Below the pieces are notes generated by a model. The model was not told where the DNA came from. It saw only the letters and a program-made list of their open reading frames with translations, and did no database searches. The translations under genes and the position numbers were made by a program. 23,097 nt of DNA from Bdellovibrionales bacterium (GTDB lineage: Bacteria; Bdellovibrionota; Bdellovibrionia; Bdellovibrionales; UBA1609). The stretch spans positions 1 to 23,097 of the forward strand of contig JAPKGD010000002.1 in assembly GCA_026648125.1 (NCBI GenBank). The letters run 5' to 3'. This document shows, piece by piece, positions 7,025-15,636 of this stretch; positions within the stretch are counted from its first letter, which is position 1; the number at the start of each line of letters is the position of its first letter.

Positions 7025-8581
7025 ATGAGTCGTTGGGGCAAAATTCTATTCTTTTTTGCATGGATCACGTTGGCGGTGGTTTTTGCCATTCGCTATGTTC
7101 TTGGAGGCTGGATAGATTGGCTTTACGCGCCTCTCATCTTAGCCCTCTTGTCCTTTGTTGGTGCATGTATAGTGGATATTAAATTTTATCTTGAATTTTT
7201 CACTATGCGCACCACCAAACACGGCCTCAATATGGGCACAATTATATTGCTGGTTCTCGCTGGATTGGTCTCAGTAAATATTCTTGCGGTGAGGAAGAAC
7301 AAAATTTGGGATCTCACCGAAGATAAATTATTTTCGCTCTCACAGCAGAGTGTGGACGTCCTCAAGCCCATAAAAGGCGACATCCAATTCACCATTTTTT
7401 ATCGTGGGGAAAAATCGAGGGACGCCCTAAACACGGTGAGAGAGACACTTCGCCCCTACGAAGAGATTTCGAATTCTGTTCAAGTGGTATTCTATGACAC
7501 TTACTTGGAGAATCTCAAGGCACAGGAGTATCTAAACTCCTTACCTGACAAGGACTCAGCTAATAACCAAATCTTTCTATTTGCGGAGCATGAAGGAAAA
7601 AGAGAACGGATTCAGAGCCCGTTTACAGAGACGGAAATAACTTCTGCGTTAGTCAAGATTACGAGGAAAAGTTCGAGCAAGATCTATTTTCTAACCGGGC
7701 ATAACGAGCGTGATTTAGATTCAGAAGGCGAAGAAGGTTTTAAAGCCTTCAAGAACGAACTCGAACAGTATGCTTCTCAACCGGAGACTTTGAACTTGCT
7801 GCAAGGAGGCCAAGTCCCCGCCGATGCCTCGGCGCTGGTTATTGCTGGTCCCAAAGCTCCCCTTTTGGATGGTGAAATCGAAGCGATTTACGGATATCTG
7901 CGCGGAGGGGGAAAGCTTATCGTTATGGCTGACCCGGGCGAACCTCATAACCTGTCTCCCTTCCTTAAGGGCTTGGGTGTGGAGTTTTCAAATACCTATG
8001 TGGTCAATGGTGGGCTTCAAGTGTCTGGAGTTTCACAAGTGACGGCGGTGGGTCTCGAGTTTGACCAAACCAACGATATCACCAAGCCATTTCAAACCGG
8101 GAATACCTTCGCACTCTTCCATCTGGCGAGTGAAGTGCGAAAGTCTCCCCAAAGCACTGACATAACGGTGCAAGATCTTGTAAAGACAAGTTCACGTAGT
8201 TTCGCACTCTCAGAGCTGAGTGAAAGTGCCAAGCGCTCGGAAATGAGAAACTACACTTTGGCCGTGGCAGTTAAAGGTAAGCTCAAAGATAAAGAAGGCA
8301 AGGAATCAGATAAGGAGTTCTCAGCGATTGTCTTTGGCGACAGTGACTTTGCCACAAACAAATTAATTTCTCTTCCCACCAATCAGAATCTTTTGATGAA
8401 TTCGGTAGCCAGTTTGTCAGGTCAAAGCGACTTGATCAGCATTCGCCCAAAGCAGCCCAAGAGCACAAAGCTGGTTATGACTTCGGCCAAATGGTTGGGT
8501 GTGGTGAGCGCGGGATTGTTGCTTCCCACCGCCCTGCTCGTATTAGGGAGTTTGGTGTGGTTTCGTAGGAGGAGCGCATGA
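7025..8581 (+). CDS. gldG: GldG-like auxiliary protein of the ABC transporter
   Basis: The 518-residue product has three hydrophobic segments within the first 90 residues, a long soluble part expected outside the cytoplasmic membrane, and a C-terminal membrane segment (WLGVVSAGLLLPTALLVLGS) with RRR after it. After the third segment comes the characteristic NKIWDLTEDKLFSLSQQS (about residues 91-108), which opens the ABC_transp_aux/GldG domain. Family-like stretches follow: FLTGHNERD, and a GGGKLIVMADPG segment in the middle. Bacteroidetes GldG usually has one N-terminal membrane segment, so the extra pair here is a variation. It ends with an ATGA overlap into the DUF4340 gene. Confidence 0.88.
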   Translation: MSRWGKILFFFAWITLAVVFAIRYVLGGWIDWLYAPLILALLSFVGACIVDIKFYLEFFTMRTTKHGLNMGTIILLVLAGLVSVNILAVRKNKIWDLTEDKLFSLSQQSVDVLKPIKGDIQFTIFYRGEKSRDALNTVRETLRPYEEISNSVQVVFYDTYLENLKAQEYLNSLPDKDSANNQIFLFAEHEGKRERIQSPFTETEITSALVKITRKSSSKIYFLTGHNERDLDSEGEEGFKAFKNELEQYASQPETLNLLQGGQVPADASALVIAGPKAPLLDGEIEAIYGYLRGGGKLIVMADPGEPHNLSPFLKGLGVEFSNTYVVNGGLQVSGVSQVTAVGLEFDQTNDITKPFQTGNTFALFHLASEVRKSPQSTDITVQDLVKTSSRSFALSELSESAKRSEMRNYTLAVAVKGKLKDKEGKESDKEFSAIVFGDSDFATNKLISLPTNQNLLMNSVASLSGQSDLISIRPKQPKSTKLVMTSAKWLGVVSAGLLLPTALLVLGSLVWFRRRSA

Positions 8582-9981
8582 AGTCCTTTAGGTCCACGGG
8601 CATCATCGCCACCGTTGTGGCACTCCTAGTGGCCTATACGGTCTACGATTCCAAGAAAGAAGAAAAGGACACGGACGAAAGGGCTGAAAAAGAGAAGATC
8701 CTAAGCTTTAAATCGAATGAAATTACCTCAGTCCTAGTGAAAAAGACTGAGGAGCAAATTGAGTTAAAAAAGGTTGATGGAAGTTGGCTCCTCGATGCGC
8801 CCGTTAAAGATGAGGCCGAGAACGATGGCGTTCAAGCTTGGCTCGACAATATAGCGAATGAAAAAGGGAGTGAGATTGTTGATGCTAATGGGGGAGAGAC
8901 AAAGTGGGAAAATTATAGTCTCGATCAACCTGGTGCAGATTTTCTTTTGCGAAAGGGAGATGGAAGCGAAATCAAGTTTTCTGTGAGTCGCTTGGCGGCT
9001 TTTGATGGAAGTTATTTTATAAGACGAGATCAAAAGCTTCTTTTGGGAACGAGTGCTTGGGCGGGAATTGCACAAAAGACCGCAAGCCAGTTGCGCAATA
9101 AGAAAATCTGGCGACGTCCTGGAGCGATTTCAAAGATGAAAATGGAAATTCGGCATCCTGAGTTGCGAGATCAGTTTGAAATCAGCAAGGGTGAGGACGG
9201 CAGTTGGAAGGGCTTACCGTTTGAGGTGAGTAGCGAAAAGGTAAGCCAGTTTGTTGATGAGCTCAAAGATATAAGAGCCTTAGACTTTGAGTCTGGAGCG
9301 TACTCCCCCAGTGATAGGAGTAAGTACCGTTTCGACAAGCCGATGATAAAGATCGAACTCACCATGGCCAAAGACGATGGAAAAGCCGAGAAATGGTCTT
9401 TGGAAGTGGGGACTGAGGATAAAGGAGTCATCTATGGACGCTCATCCTCTGTAAATTCGGTTTTTAAACTCAGCTCCTTTGATGCAAAAAAGCTTCGTAA
9501 GGCGCAAATGGATTTTCGAGAGGCCAAGGCCCCCTTTAAGCTCGCGGTTGAAAGCGTGAGAGAAATTAAGGTTAAAACCAATGGTCAGTCCTTTGAATTT
9601 AAAAAGGAAGGATCAGATTGGAAGGTGGCCAAAGATAGTTCAGAAGAGAAAAGAGAGCTCGATTTGCCAAATCTGGAAAATCTGAAGACCCGCATGGCCG
9701 GTCTGGAAGCCAAGGATTTTTTGACGAGCAATGATCGTTTGGGCGAAGTTGAGCAGTCCTTGGAATTTCGCGACGAGGCGGGGCGTTCTCTTTTAAAGCT
9801 GGAGGCCGGTGCTGAATTTACTCCTAAGGAGGGGGCAAATCAGAATGTGAGCCTACGAAAGGTGAGATCTTCCTTAAGCAAGGAACTCATTGCACTCAAT
9901 GCCTCGGACTGGAATGATTTACCCTTGAATCGTTTGTTTAAAAGTATACAAACGGAAGAGAAATCAAGCGGGCAAAGATGA
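8578..9981 (+). CDS. DUF4340-domain membrane-anchored protein
   Basis: The 467-residue product has one N-terminal membrane anchor (IIATVVALLVAYTVY, residues 9-23). A highly charged, Lys/Glu-rich extracytoplasmic part follows. It contains repeated modules of the DUF4340 type: a strand ending in VLVKK, then GSWLLDAPVKDEAEND.V (about 67-84), with similar modules near residues 190-215 (GSWKGLPFEVS) and 330-350 (SDWKVAKDSSEEK). Genes of this family often follow GldG-like genes and are thought to belong to the same transporter, with no known molecular role. Start and stop overlap both neighbours by 4 bases. Confidence 0.85.
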   Translation: MKSFRSTGIIATVVALLVAYTVYDSKKEEKDTDERAEKEKILSFKSNEITSVLVKKTEEQIELKKVDGSWLLDAPVKDEAENDGVQAWLDNIANEKGSEIVDANGGETKWENYSLDQPGADFLLRKGDGSEIKFSVSRLAAFDGSYFIRRDQKLLLGTSAWAGIAQKTASQLRNKKIWRRPGAISKMKMEIRHPELRDQFEISKGEDGSWKGLPFEVSSEKVSQFVDELKDIRALDFESGAYSPSDRSKYRFDKPMIKIELTMAKDDGKAEKWSLEVGTEDKGVIYGRSSSVNSVFKLSSFDAKKLRKAQMDFREAKAPFKLAVESVREIKVKTNGQSFEFKKEGSDWKVAKDSSEEKRELDLPNLENLKTRMAGLEAKDFLTSNDRLGEVEQSLEFRDEAGRSLLKLEAGAEFTPKEGANQNVSLRKVRSSLSKELIALNASDWNDLPLNRLFKSIQTEEKSSGQR

Positions 9982-10961
9982 CAAAAAAGATAAGTAGCCC
10001 CACGCGAGTCGATCTCGCCGGCGGGACTTTGGATTGCTGGCCACTTTATGTATTTAGTGACGGGGCGCAGACCACCAATTTAGCGATCAGCATTTTTACC
10101 CATGTTGAACTTGAGGCCCTAGACTCGAAGGCGATACGTCTTCACATTGAAGATTTAGATTATCAGAGAAATTTTTCGAGTCTTGAGGAAGTTCTGAATT
10201 GTGAGGATGCGAGCCTCGAACTGGTCAAGGCGCACATAGAATATTGGCGCCCTCAATGGGGATTCGCTTTGACCACAAGGTCGGAGAGCCCGGTGGGTGG
10301 CGGTCTTGGTGGAAGCTCAAGCTTATGCATCAGCTTAATCAAGGCTTTTGCAGCTCAGATGGGCCGAGAGATGAGCACATTGGAAATGGTCACACTGGCG
10401 CACAATATAGAGGCCAAAGTGCTAAAAAAGCCCACTGGGACCCAAGACTATGTCCCAGCTATTGAACCCGGCCTTAATATTATTCATTACACTGCCGATG
10501 GGCCGCGAGTTGAGCAAGTTGAGTTTCCTGTTCAGTATTTTGAGGATCGAATGCTTCTCGTTTATACGGGCCAGCCCCATCATTCAGGACTCAACAATTG
10601 GCAGGTCATAAAGTCTGTGATTGATGGCGATCGGGCGACTTTAGAAGCCTTGACGGCTATCAAAGAAGTTGGAGATGCTGTCGCTGAGGCCGTGCGAAGA
10701 GGGCGATGGCAAGACTTGCCGGGATTATTTCGCCAGGAATTTTTAGCTCGGGTTAGGCTGTCTTCCGGATTTTCCTCGCCACGTATTGAAGAGCTAGAAA
10801 AGCTCTCTTTGGCAGCTGGCGCCGAGGCTGTTAAAATTTGTGGAGCGGGTGGTGGCGGTTGCGTTTTGATTTGGATGAGTCCTGAGAGAAAGGTTGCGGT
10901 GCGAGAAGCATGTCAAAAAAGCGGGTTCAAAGTTCTCGACGCCGCGCCCGTGGCACAGTAA
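9978..10961 (+). CDS. GHMP-family sugar kinase (heptose-7-phosphate or galactokinase type)
   Basis: Three GHMP motifs are present in the 327-residue product: SPTRVDLAGGTLD (7-19), the ATP-binding glycine/serine loop SPVGGGLGGSSSL (104-116), and near the C-terminus CGAGGGGCVLIW. Glu145 and Asp157 (in PTGTQDY) sit where the catalytic acidic residues of the class lie. The closest class by appearance is the D-glycero-D-manno-heptose 7-phosphate kinase or fucokinase-like group acting in sugar-nucleotide supply. Galactokinase or mevalonate kinase cannot be excluded. The ATG overlaps the DUF4340 stop by 4 bases, so it is translated together with the gld genes. Its 3' end overlaps the next gene by 52 bases. 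Confidence 0.85.
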   Translation: MTKKISSPTRVDLAGGTLDCWPLYVFSDGAQTTNLAISIFTHVELEALDSKAIRLHIEDLDYQRNFSSLEEVLNCEDASLELVKAHIEYWRPQWGFALTTRSESPVGGGLGGSSSLCISLIKAFAAQMGREMSTLEMVTLAHNIEAKVLKKPTGTQDYVPAIEPGLNIIHYTADGPRVEQVEFPVQYFEDRMLLVYTGQPHHSGLNNWQVIKSVIDGDRATLEALTAIKEVGDAVAEAVRRGRWQDLPGLFRQEFLARVRLSSGFSSPRIEELEKLSLAAGAEAVKICGAGGGGCVLIWMSPERKVAVREACQKSGFKVLDAAPVAQ

Positions 10962-11863
10962 AGCGCGCACAAAAAGGCGACTCTTTACCGAGTTGGTTGC
11001 AAGCTGCTCCTCTTGGAGGCTGGCCAACAAAGGGCTCGTCACCCGGGCTCAAAGTTCATCATTTTGCGGGAATTTCATTGGCAGGCGGAAAGACGGATAA
11101 GACGTGTCTGGCGCTGCTCGATTACTATCCTGCGCAAAACAAAATATTTTTAAGTCGTCTCTTTGAAAAAATACGTAGTGATGAAACCACCTCAGCGGAT
11201 TTACACCTTCATCGAATGCTGACCCAATCGCCCGGAAAGTTGGAGTCGGTGGCATTCGATGTACCACTTAAATTTCCAAAGTGCGTGACTTGCCGACTTA
11301 AATGTCCGGGGTATGAGGAATGTACAGAGCCTGAAATCGAGTGGATGTGGAAGCATTATAAGAAAATCAATGCCCGCCGTAAGCCCAAGCGACTGTTCAC
11401 GCCTTATACGGAGAGATGCGTAGAAATGTATTTGGCCACAGAGATTGAGGAGGCGTTTCATTTACCTCATGCGCTGGGCTCAAACGTAGCACCCCTCACG
11501 GCGAGAGCTCATTTTGTTTCTCGAAGGATCAGTGTTCCAACGGTAGAGGTCTACCCAAAACTTAGCATATGGCGCATTGGCCGGGCCCTGCATTTAGCCC
11601 GTAGCCACCTTCTGTTCCACAAGCATTCGATTGGAGGCGATGAGAGCCGCAAGCACTTTCTCCACCGCTTAGTTGAAAAGAATATCGCTTTTATCTACGA
11701 GCAAGATACCAAGACAATGATTGAAAATAATCAGGCCTTCGAAGCTTTTGTTACTGCCCTGACTGCTGTTTTGGATTTTCGAGGTGAGTGCGAATCAAGG
11801 CCGAAGGACTTTCCGAAGAAAGAGTCCTGGATGGCCATACCAAAGGCAAGCCTCAAACTTTAG
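10910..11863 (+). CDS. DUF429-like protein (predicted RNase H-fold nuclease) with an added Cys cluster
   Basis: DUF429 proteins are predicted RNase H-fold nucleases that usually open with a GIDxAG-type strand carrying an active-site Asp. Here the matching strand reads FAGISLAGGKTDKTCLALLD (52-71), with Ser56 where Asp is expected. Other family-like parts are AFDVPLKFP (115-123, Asp117), the PYTERCVE.YL segment (165-175), and VEVYPKLSIWRIG (212-224). An unusual CxxCx3Cx5C cluster at Cys125, 128, 132 and 138 could bind zinc. The ATG at 10910 lies 52 bases inside the GHMP gene. The first 25 residues are very basic, as expected from the overlap, and the start could be further in. The family call is moderate; whether it is catalytically active is open. 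Confidence 0.6.
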   Translation: MSKKRVQSSRRRARGTVKRAQKGDSLPSWLQAAPLGGWPTKGSSPGLKVHHFAGISLAGGKTDKTCLALLDYYPAQNKIFLSRLFEKIRSDETTSADLHLHRMLTQSPGKLESVAFDVPLKFPKCVTCRLKCPGYEECTEPEIEWMWKHYKKINARRKPKRLFTPYTERCVEMYLATEIEEAFHLPHALGSNVAPLTARAHFVSRRISVPTVEVYPKLSIWRIGRALHLARSHLLFHKHSIGGDESRKHFLHRLVEKNIAFIYEQDTKTMIENNQAFEAFVTALTAVLDFRGECESRPKDFPKKESWMAIPKASLKL

Positions 11864-11885
11864 GTCAGTTGTTGCGATCATTCTG

Positions 11886-11907
11886 AGGCTAGAATTTAAT
11901 CTAGCCT
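11886..11907. other. 8-bp hairpin between the gld block and the next transcription unit
   Basis: AGGCTAGA (11886-11893) and TCTAGCCT (11900-11907) are exact inverted repeats with a 6-base AT loop, 22 bases after the stop of the DUF429-like gene. There is no T-run on either side, so it may be a weak terminator or a binding site for the downstream gene. Confidence 0.4.
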
Positions 11908-11944
11908 AGTGAACTTCATTAAGGATCAGTACACTGGGACGGTG

Positions 11945-12901
11945 ATGCGTAATTCACTATTCTTTCACGGGCTTTTGGCTTTAGTTGCTTTTCTTTTGGG
12001 CGCTGATTCAAGCTTTGCCCAAATGGATCATCATCTCATCCGTCGCGTGTCTGTGTTTCCGATGAAAGCAAATAAGGAATTGAACAAGGCCGCCGAAGAA
12101 GCTTGGTGGCAAGTGCGAGAGGTTCTCACTGAAAATCAAAGGTTTCTTGTCGCAAGCCGAAATTTTCTCATTCAGCGAGATGTCTACCAGCCGCGAGAAG
12201 AAATTAAACCGGCGGATGTGATTTTGCTCTCCAAGCTTTTGGACGCTCAGGCATTGATTTCTATTTTTATAGAAAATCGAGTGCTCAGCATGCGGGTTTA
12301 CGAGGGCGAATATGGCCGAATTCTTTGGAGTCATGATCTGACTTTGCACCCCAGTCTGCCGATCTCCGATCAGATTGCAGGTGGAGCTAAAAAGCTGGCC
12401 TATGATTTTATTGCCTCGATCCCTTATCAAGGGTTTGTGGTGATGGATGCTCTCAATCGTAATGCCGTTTACATGGAAAAGGGAAAGCCCAGAGTGAAGG
12501 TTTTCGTTGGAGCGAGTTCAGGAATTGCGGTGGGGGATACTGTTCAGCTCGTCCGCATATACCACGACTCGCTCAAGCCTCTTTTTACTCCAGAGACTGT
12601 TCCAGAGATTTTCGCCGAGGGAGCCGTGCAATCGATGGACCGGGACGTAGTAACAGTTGAGCTCAATCGAATGGCCAAGAATACTCAGATAACTGAGCTT
12701 ACCTTGGCCCGCATTCCTAAGGAACAATTGCGGCTGAGAGAAGCCTACGCACTGATCCCGGGCTTGGCCGGTCAAGTTGGTGGAGATGTCTATGCTCCTG
12801 AGGCTGCACCTCTGGCCCAGGAAATCGCCGAAAAGAAACCCCTCGCAACAGCACTAACGTTCATTGCAAATCTAGCAGCATTTTTACTGCTCGCATTTTA
12901 G
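11945..12901 (+). CDS. Secreted protein of unknown function
   Basis: ATG 11945 (or the adjoining GTG 11942) gives a clean signal peptide (MRNSLFFHGLLALVAFLL..., cleavage after SSFA near residue 25) and is preferred to the longer GTG frame at 11909. The mature part begins with a strand reading RRVSVFPMKAN and a helix, followed by DAQALISIFIENRVLSMRVY. This pattern recalls TolB/CsgG-type N-terminal folds but is not a firm match. The last 20 residues are hydrophobic (TALTFIANLAAFLLLAF) and could be a membrane anchor. It stands 10 bases before a small outer-membrane barrel gene, so the two probably act together at the envelope. I do not recognise the family. Confidence 0.75.
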   Translation: MRNSLFFHGLLALVAFLLGADSSFAQMDHHLIRRVSVFPMKANKELNKAAEEAWWQVREVLTENQRFLVASRNFLIQRDVYQPREEIKPADVILLSKLLDAQALISIFIENRVLSMRVYEGEYGRILWSHDLTLHPSLPISDQIAGGAKKLAYDFIASIPYQGFVVMDALNRNAVYMEKGKPRVKVFVGASSGIAVGDTVQLVRIYHDSLKPLFTPETVPEIFAEGAVQSMDRDVVTVELNRMAKNTQITELTLARIPKEQLRLREAYALIPGLAGQVGGDVYAPEAAPLAQEIAEKKPLATALTFIANLAAFLLLAF

Positions 12902-12911
12902 GAGTGAAAAG

Positions 12912-13664
12912 ATGAGAAATTACTTTCTTTGCATTCTCTTTGCCTCGCTAGTGACTGTACACGCGCACGCGCAAATGTTCAGCGGTGGGTTTTCGACTCG
13001 TGGAGGTGGAGGACAAGAGACGACCCGTTGGACGATTGTGGATTATCTCGCGCAAAAGCGATCTGTTCAGTTGATGGACCAATGGCTCGCGGTAAATAGA
13101 TCCCAGCAGTTGTTTCAGTTTTATTTTGGTGGCGGTCCACTCACTTATGATTACAGAACGACCACAGGATCGACGTCGACCACTGTCACAAAAACTTCGA
13201 TGAGTTACAAGGCCGCTCTTTACGTTTCAATTTTTGGTTTGGAAGGGGAGTACGAAAAGACCAATCACGATACAACCTCTTATGGCGGAGCCTTTGCAAT
13301 TCGCCTTTTAGGGACGTCAAATCAAGACACTCATTTGACGGCCAAATACGGCATGCGGACTCAGGTTGATGAGTCCACAACTCCACATGAAAAGTGGAGC
13401 AATCAGTATGCCGAAGGCTCACTGCAACTCTATTTGGTCAAGATGTTTGGCCTTCACGGAGATTACCGACACTATTTTCCTGATAAATCATCGAGTGGCG
13501 TGGACCTTCAGGGGCATCGGACGACAGCGGGTGTTTTCTTTGATTTGGGCTTAATTCGGCTTTATGGGGACTACTTTCAGGAGTCTCTCAAATACGATAA
13601 CGGGACCACGGTAACCGAAAAGGCTCGGGACGGTTACGAATACGGTGCGCGATTCTATTTTTAA
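12912..13664 (+). CDS. Predicted outer-membrane beta-barrel protein
   Basis: AGGAG lies 7 bases before the ATG. A signal peptide runs to HAHA (residues 1-20). The mature part is made of alternating amphipathic strands (LFQFYFGGGPLTYDYR, SYKAALYVSIFGLEGEYEKT, GVFFDLGLIRLYGDYFQES) and ends YEYGARFYF. A terminal aromatic Phe is the usual BAM recognition mark for outer-membrane barrels. The length suggests 8-10 strands. Acidic and Thr-rich loops lie between strands. No named family is recognised. It is co-directional with the preceding secreted-protein gene at 10 bases and faces the DUF4097 gene across 43 bases. Confidence 0.8.
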   Translation: MRNYFLCILFASLVTVHAHAQMFSGGFSTRGGGGQETTRWTIVDYLAQKRSVQLMDQWLAVNRSQQLFQFYFGGGPLTYDYRTTTGSTSTTVTKTSMSYKAALYVSIFGLEGEYEKTNHDTTSYGGAFAIRLLGTSNQDTHLTAKYGMRTQVDESTTPHEKWSNQYAEGSLQLYLVKMFGLHGDYRHYFPDKSSSGVDLQGHRTTAGVFFDLGLIRLYGDYFQESLKYDNGTTVTEKARDGYEYGARFYF

Positions 13665-13707
13665 GAATAGTACGGACAATAAATCGAATTTCAAAGGTAC
13701 GCAGTTT

Positions 13708-14433
13708 TTACTTTTTGCGAATCTGAATATTTCCTGCCGCTGAGGCAGCGCTGACTTGTATTAAGTCTGATGCGTTAGAGGATTCAAATTCGTTAAGGAC
13801 TGAACCATTTCCTGTGGAAATTTGGCTCTTTATCGAAGAGTTTTCAGGAAAATAAACCTCCACATCTCCAGTGCCTGTCTGCACAGAGAGTTTTCCTGTC
13901 TTTGGCGCTCCTTGGTAATCAAGTTCTATATCGCCACTACCAGTTTTGATGTCGGCGGTTTGTGCGAGTCCTTCTAATTTCACATCGCCACTTCCCGATA
14001 GAGCTTTGAGCGAGGCGATTTCACCTTTGAGCGAAATTAAGCCGCTTCCCACTTTGACGTCGACGTCGCCCCGGCTGGCTAAAATTTTAATGTCACCTGT
14101 ACCGGCTCGGACTTGAAGTGGAATTTGCTTGGGTAGGCTAACAACTAAATCGACCCGACATTCATGGTCTAATATCCAGGCCGAGTCGTCCGTTTCGATA
14201 TGCAGTTGACCACCTTTGACTTCAACCTTTGCGGAGCACCGGGGGCCCCATTTGATTTTGTTGACGATCACGTAAGCCATTTTACTTTCGCTCGGAGCCA
14301 CATGAATGTTTCCTGTGGAGTTATGGATGAGAGTCGATTTTATGTCTTTGGCCTCAAATTCAAACTTCTCGGTCGAGATAGAGGCAAAGGCGGCTTGAGT
14401 GGCAAAGATGAACAGGATTGAAAAGCGGCCCAT
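13708..14433 (-). CDS. DUF4097-type secreted beta-repeat protein
   Basis: GGGAG precedes the ATG. A short signal peptide ends AAFA (residue 17). From about residue 105 the product is a ladder of short strands with G-S/T-G-D turns: RAGTGDIKIL, KVGSGLISLKG, LSGSGDVKLEG, KTGSGDIELDY, QTGTGDVEVYF, STGNGSVLNEF, spaced about 20 residues. This is the signature of DUF4097 proteins, which fold as right-handed beta-helices and are described as putative adhesins. Two cysteines (in RCSAK and HECRVD) may form a disulfide. It lies downstream of the radical SAM gene on the same strand, separated by a hairpin that covers the upstream stop. Confidence 0.85.
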   Translation of the reverse strand: MGRFSILFIFATQAAFASISTEKFEFEAKDIKSTLIHNSTGNIHVAPSESKMAYVIVNKIKWGPRCSAKVEVKGGQLHIETDDSAWILDHECRVDLVVSLPKQIPLQVRAGTGDIKILASRGDVDVKVGSGLISLKGEIASLKALSGSGDVKLEGLAQTADIKTGSGDIELDYQGAPKTGKLSVQTGTGDVEVYFPENSSIKSQISTGNGSVLNEFESSNASDLIQVSAASAAGNIQIRKK

Positions 14434-14465
14434 ATGTACTCCCTTTGTTTATATAACAATTATGA

Positions 14466-14494
14466 CTAAGGGTTTCGGTTAAAACAACCCTTAG
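14466..14494 (-). terminator. 9-bp hairpin at the end of the radical SAM gene
   Basis: AACCCTTAG (14486-14494) and CTAAGGGTT (14466-14474) pair exactly around an 11-base loop, and the stem includes the TAA stop of the radical SAM gene. On the minus strand the stem is followed by an AT-rich stretch rather than a clean T-run. Termination is likely but may be leaky, allowing some read-through into the DUF4097 gene. Confidence 0.5.
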
Positions 14495-15636
14495 GGAGTG
14501 GTCGTATTCTGGGACCAGTTGCGATGTTGGTGCAAAACCTTGGTATCAAACAGATCTTTTAAGCCAGGGTTGCGGTGAGGGATCTGTTCGGTTGTAGAAA
14601 TCCATGTTTCTGGCGTTTCCATACAGAGAAAGACTCGCCAATCCGGGTGAGCAGCCCTGAATTGACCGAGAACGTGGTCAAACATTTCTCGACGAAGGGC
14701 CTGGTCATAGCGGAGCTTGCCGTCCTGGCTGGGGTAGACTTCTGCTCGAGTTACCCAACCCTTCATACCAAATCGTTCGCGCATCATAATCCGCTGTTCA
14801 GGTTGAAAGCGAAGAGCGCCAACCGAAATCACCGCCACTTGTGTTGGGCGAAACCGCTGAGTGATTTTTTCAACAAGATCGGTGTAATTAGACTTCCACT
14901 CTGGATGCCAGATCATGGGGTCAATGTGAAAAGCCACCGGATAGCCTTGATCGCGGCATCGTTCGGCGGCCCGAAGACGCTCTTCCAAAGATGCCGTCCC
15001 ATATTCCTCTGAATCTACGATCGCTTGGGGATTCACCGACCAACTGACAATGACGTTTTTAGAGTGTTCACAAGAAATGAACTGATCAACTTTAGCAGAT
15101 TTAGTCTTAAACTCCAGGGTCCAATTTGGAAAATGGCGAAAGGCTTCAATCAAAGATTTTGAATAGAGCGTCAGTTCATCAAGGCTCAGGCTATCTATAA
15201 CTTCGCCAGTGCCAACACGGATACGAGATGATCCTAAATCTTTATGCATTTCTTTGAGTTCATTTAGCGCCTGATCAAAGTTCGTATAAATTGTGAGTAC
15301 GGGATTGTTAATAAAGCTTTGTAAGTAACAGTATGAGCAATTCATGTCGCATTGCTGTCCTAAATTGAGGACAAAATAATTGCAACAAAGGAGCCCTGGT
15401 CTGGCTCCTGGGCAGCGTTTAAAAAATTGCCCTTTGAAAGGGGCCAAATAAAGCGCGCGCTTACTTGCTTCAAAATCCTCGGCGCTGAGTCGACCGTTTT
15501 TCTCCTTCAGCGGCTGATCATTGACCACTTGAACAGAATCAGATGGAAAAAGTTCTAGAACTCGTTTGGCCACTGCGCTCCCGAGACTATCTTTATGGAT
15601 ATAGACACGGGAAAATTTGGCTTTTAACTCTTCCAT
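14491..15636 (-). CDS. SPL-family radical SAM protein (spore photoproduct lyase-like)
   Basis: The 381-residue product carries CxxxCxxC (Cys96, Cys100, Cys103 in QQCDMNCSYCYLQ), which binds the [4Fe-4S] cluster that cleaves S-adenosylmethionine. The preceding CPGARPGLLCCNYFVLNLG (75-93) and following IRVGTGEVIDSL (139-150) are hallmarks of the spore photoproduct lyase family. In true Bacillus SplB a cysteine in a CTSD motif (Cys141) donates hydrogen to the repaired thymine dimer. Here the matching stretch is GTGE, with no cysteine. This class is common in non-sporulating bacteria and its substrate is not settled; DNA repair is an inference. Its 5' end overlaps the unknown upstream gene by 13 bases, so the two are coupled. 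Confidence 0.88.
   Translation of the reverse strand: MEELKAKFSRVYIHKDSLGSAVAKRVLELFPSDSVQVVNDQPLKEKNGRLSAEDFEASKRALYLAPFKGQFFKRCPGARPGLLCCNYFVLNLGQQCDMNCSYCYLQSFINNPVLTIYTNFDQALNELKEMHKDLGSSRIRVGTGEVIDSLSLDELTLYSKSLIEAFRHFPNWTLEFKTKSAKVDQFISCEHSKNVIVSWSVNPQAIVDSEEYGTASLEERLRAAERCRDQGYPVAFHIDPMIWHPEWKSNYTDLVEKITQRFRPTQVAVISVGALRFQPEQRIMMRERFGMKGWVTRAEVYPSQDGKLRYDQALRREMFDHVLGQFRAAHPDWRVFLCMETPETWISTTEQIPHRNPGLKDLFDTKVLHQHRNWSQNTTTP

Noticed and set aside
12008..12430. A 140-codon minus-strand open frame
   Set aside because: It is antisense to the secreted-protein gene, with no RBS or recognisable motif.
13665..13707. Possible bidirectional terminator between the barrel and DUF4097 genes
   Set aside because: Only short T-runs and a 4-bp stem are seen; no convincing hairpin spans the 43-base gap.
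14575..15012. A 145-codon plus-strand open frame
   Set aside because: It is antisense to the SPL-like radical SAM gene, whose CxxxCxxC motif and family stretches fix the coding strand.
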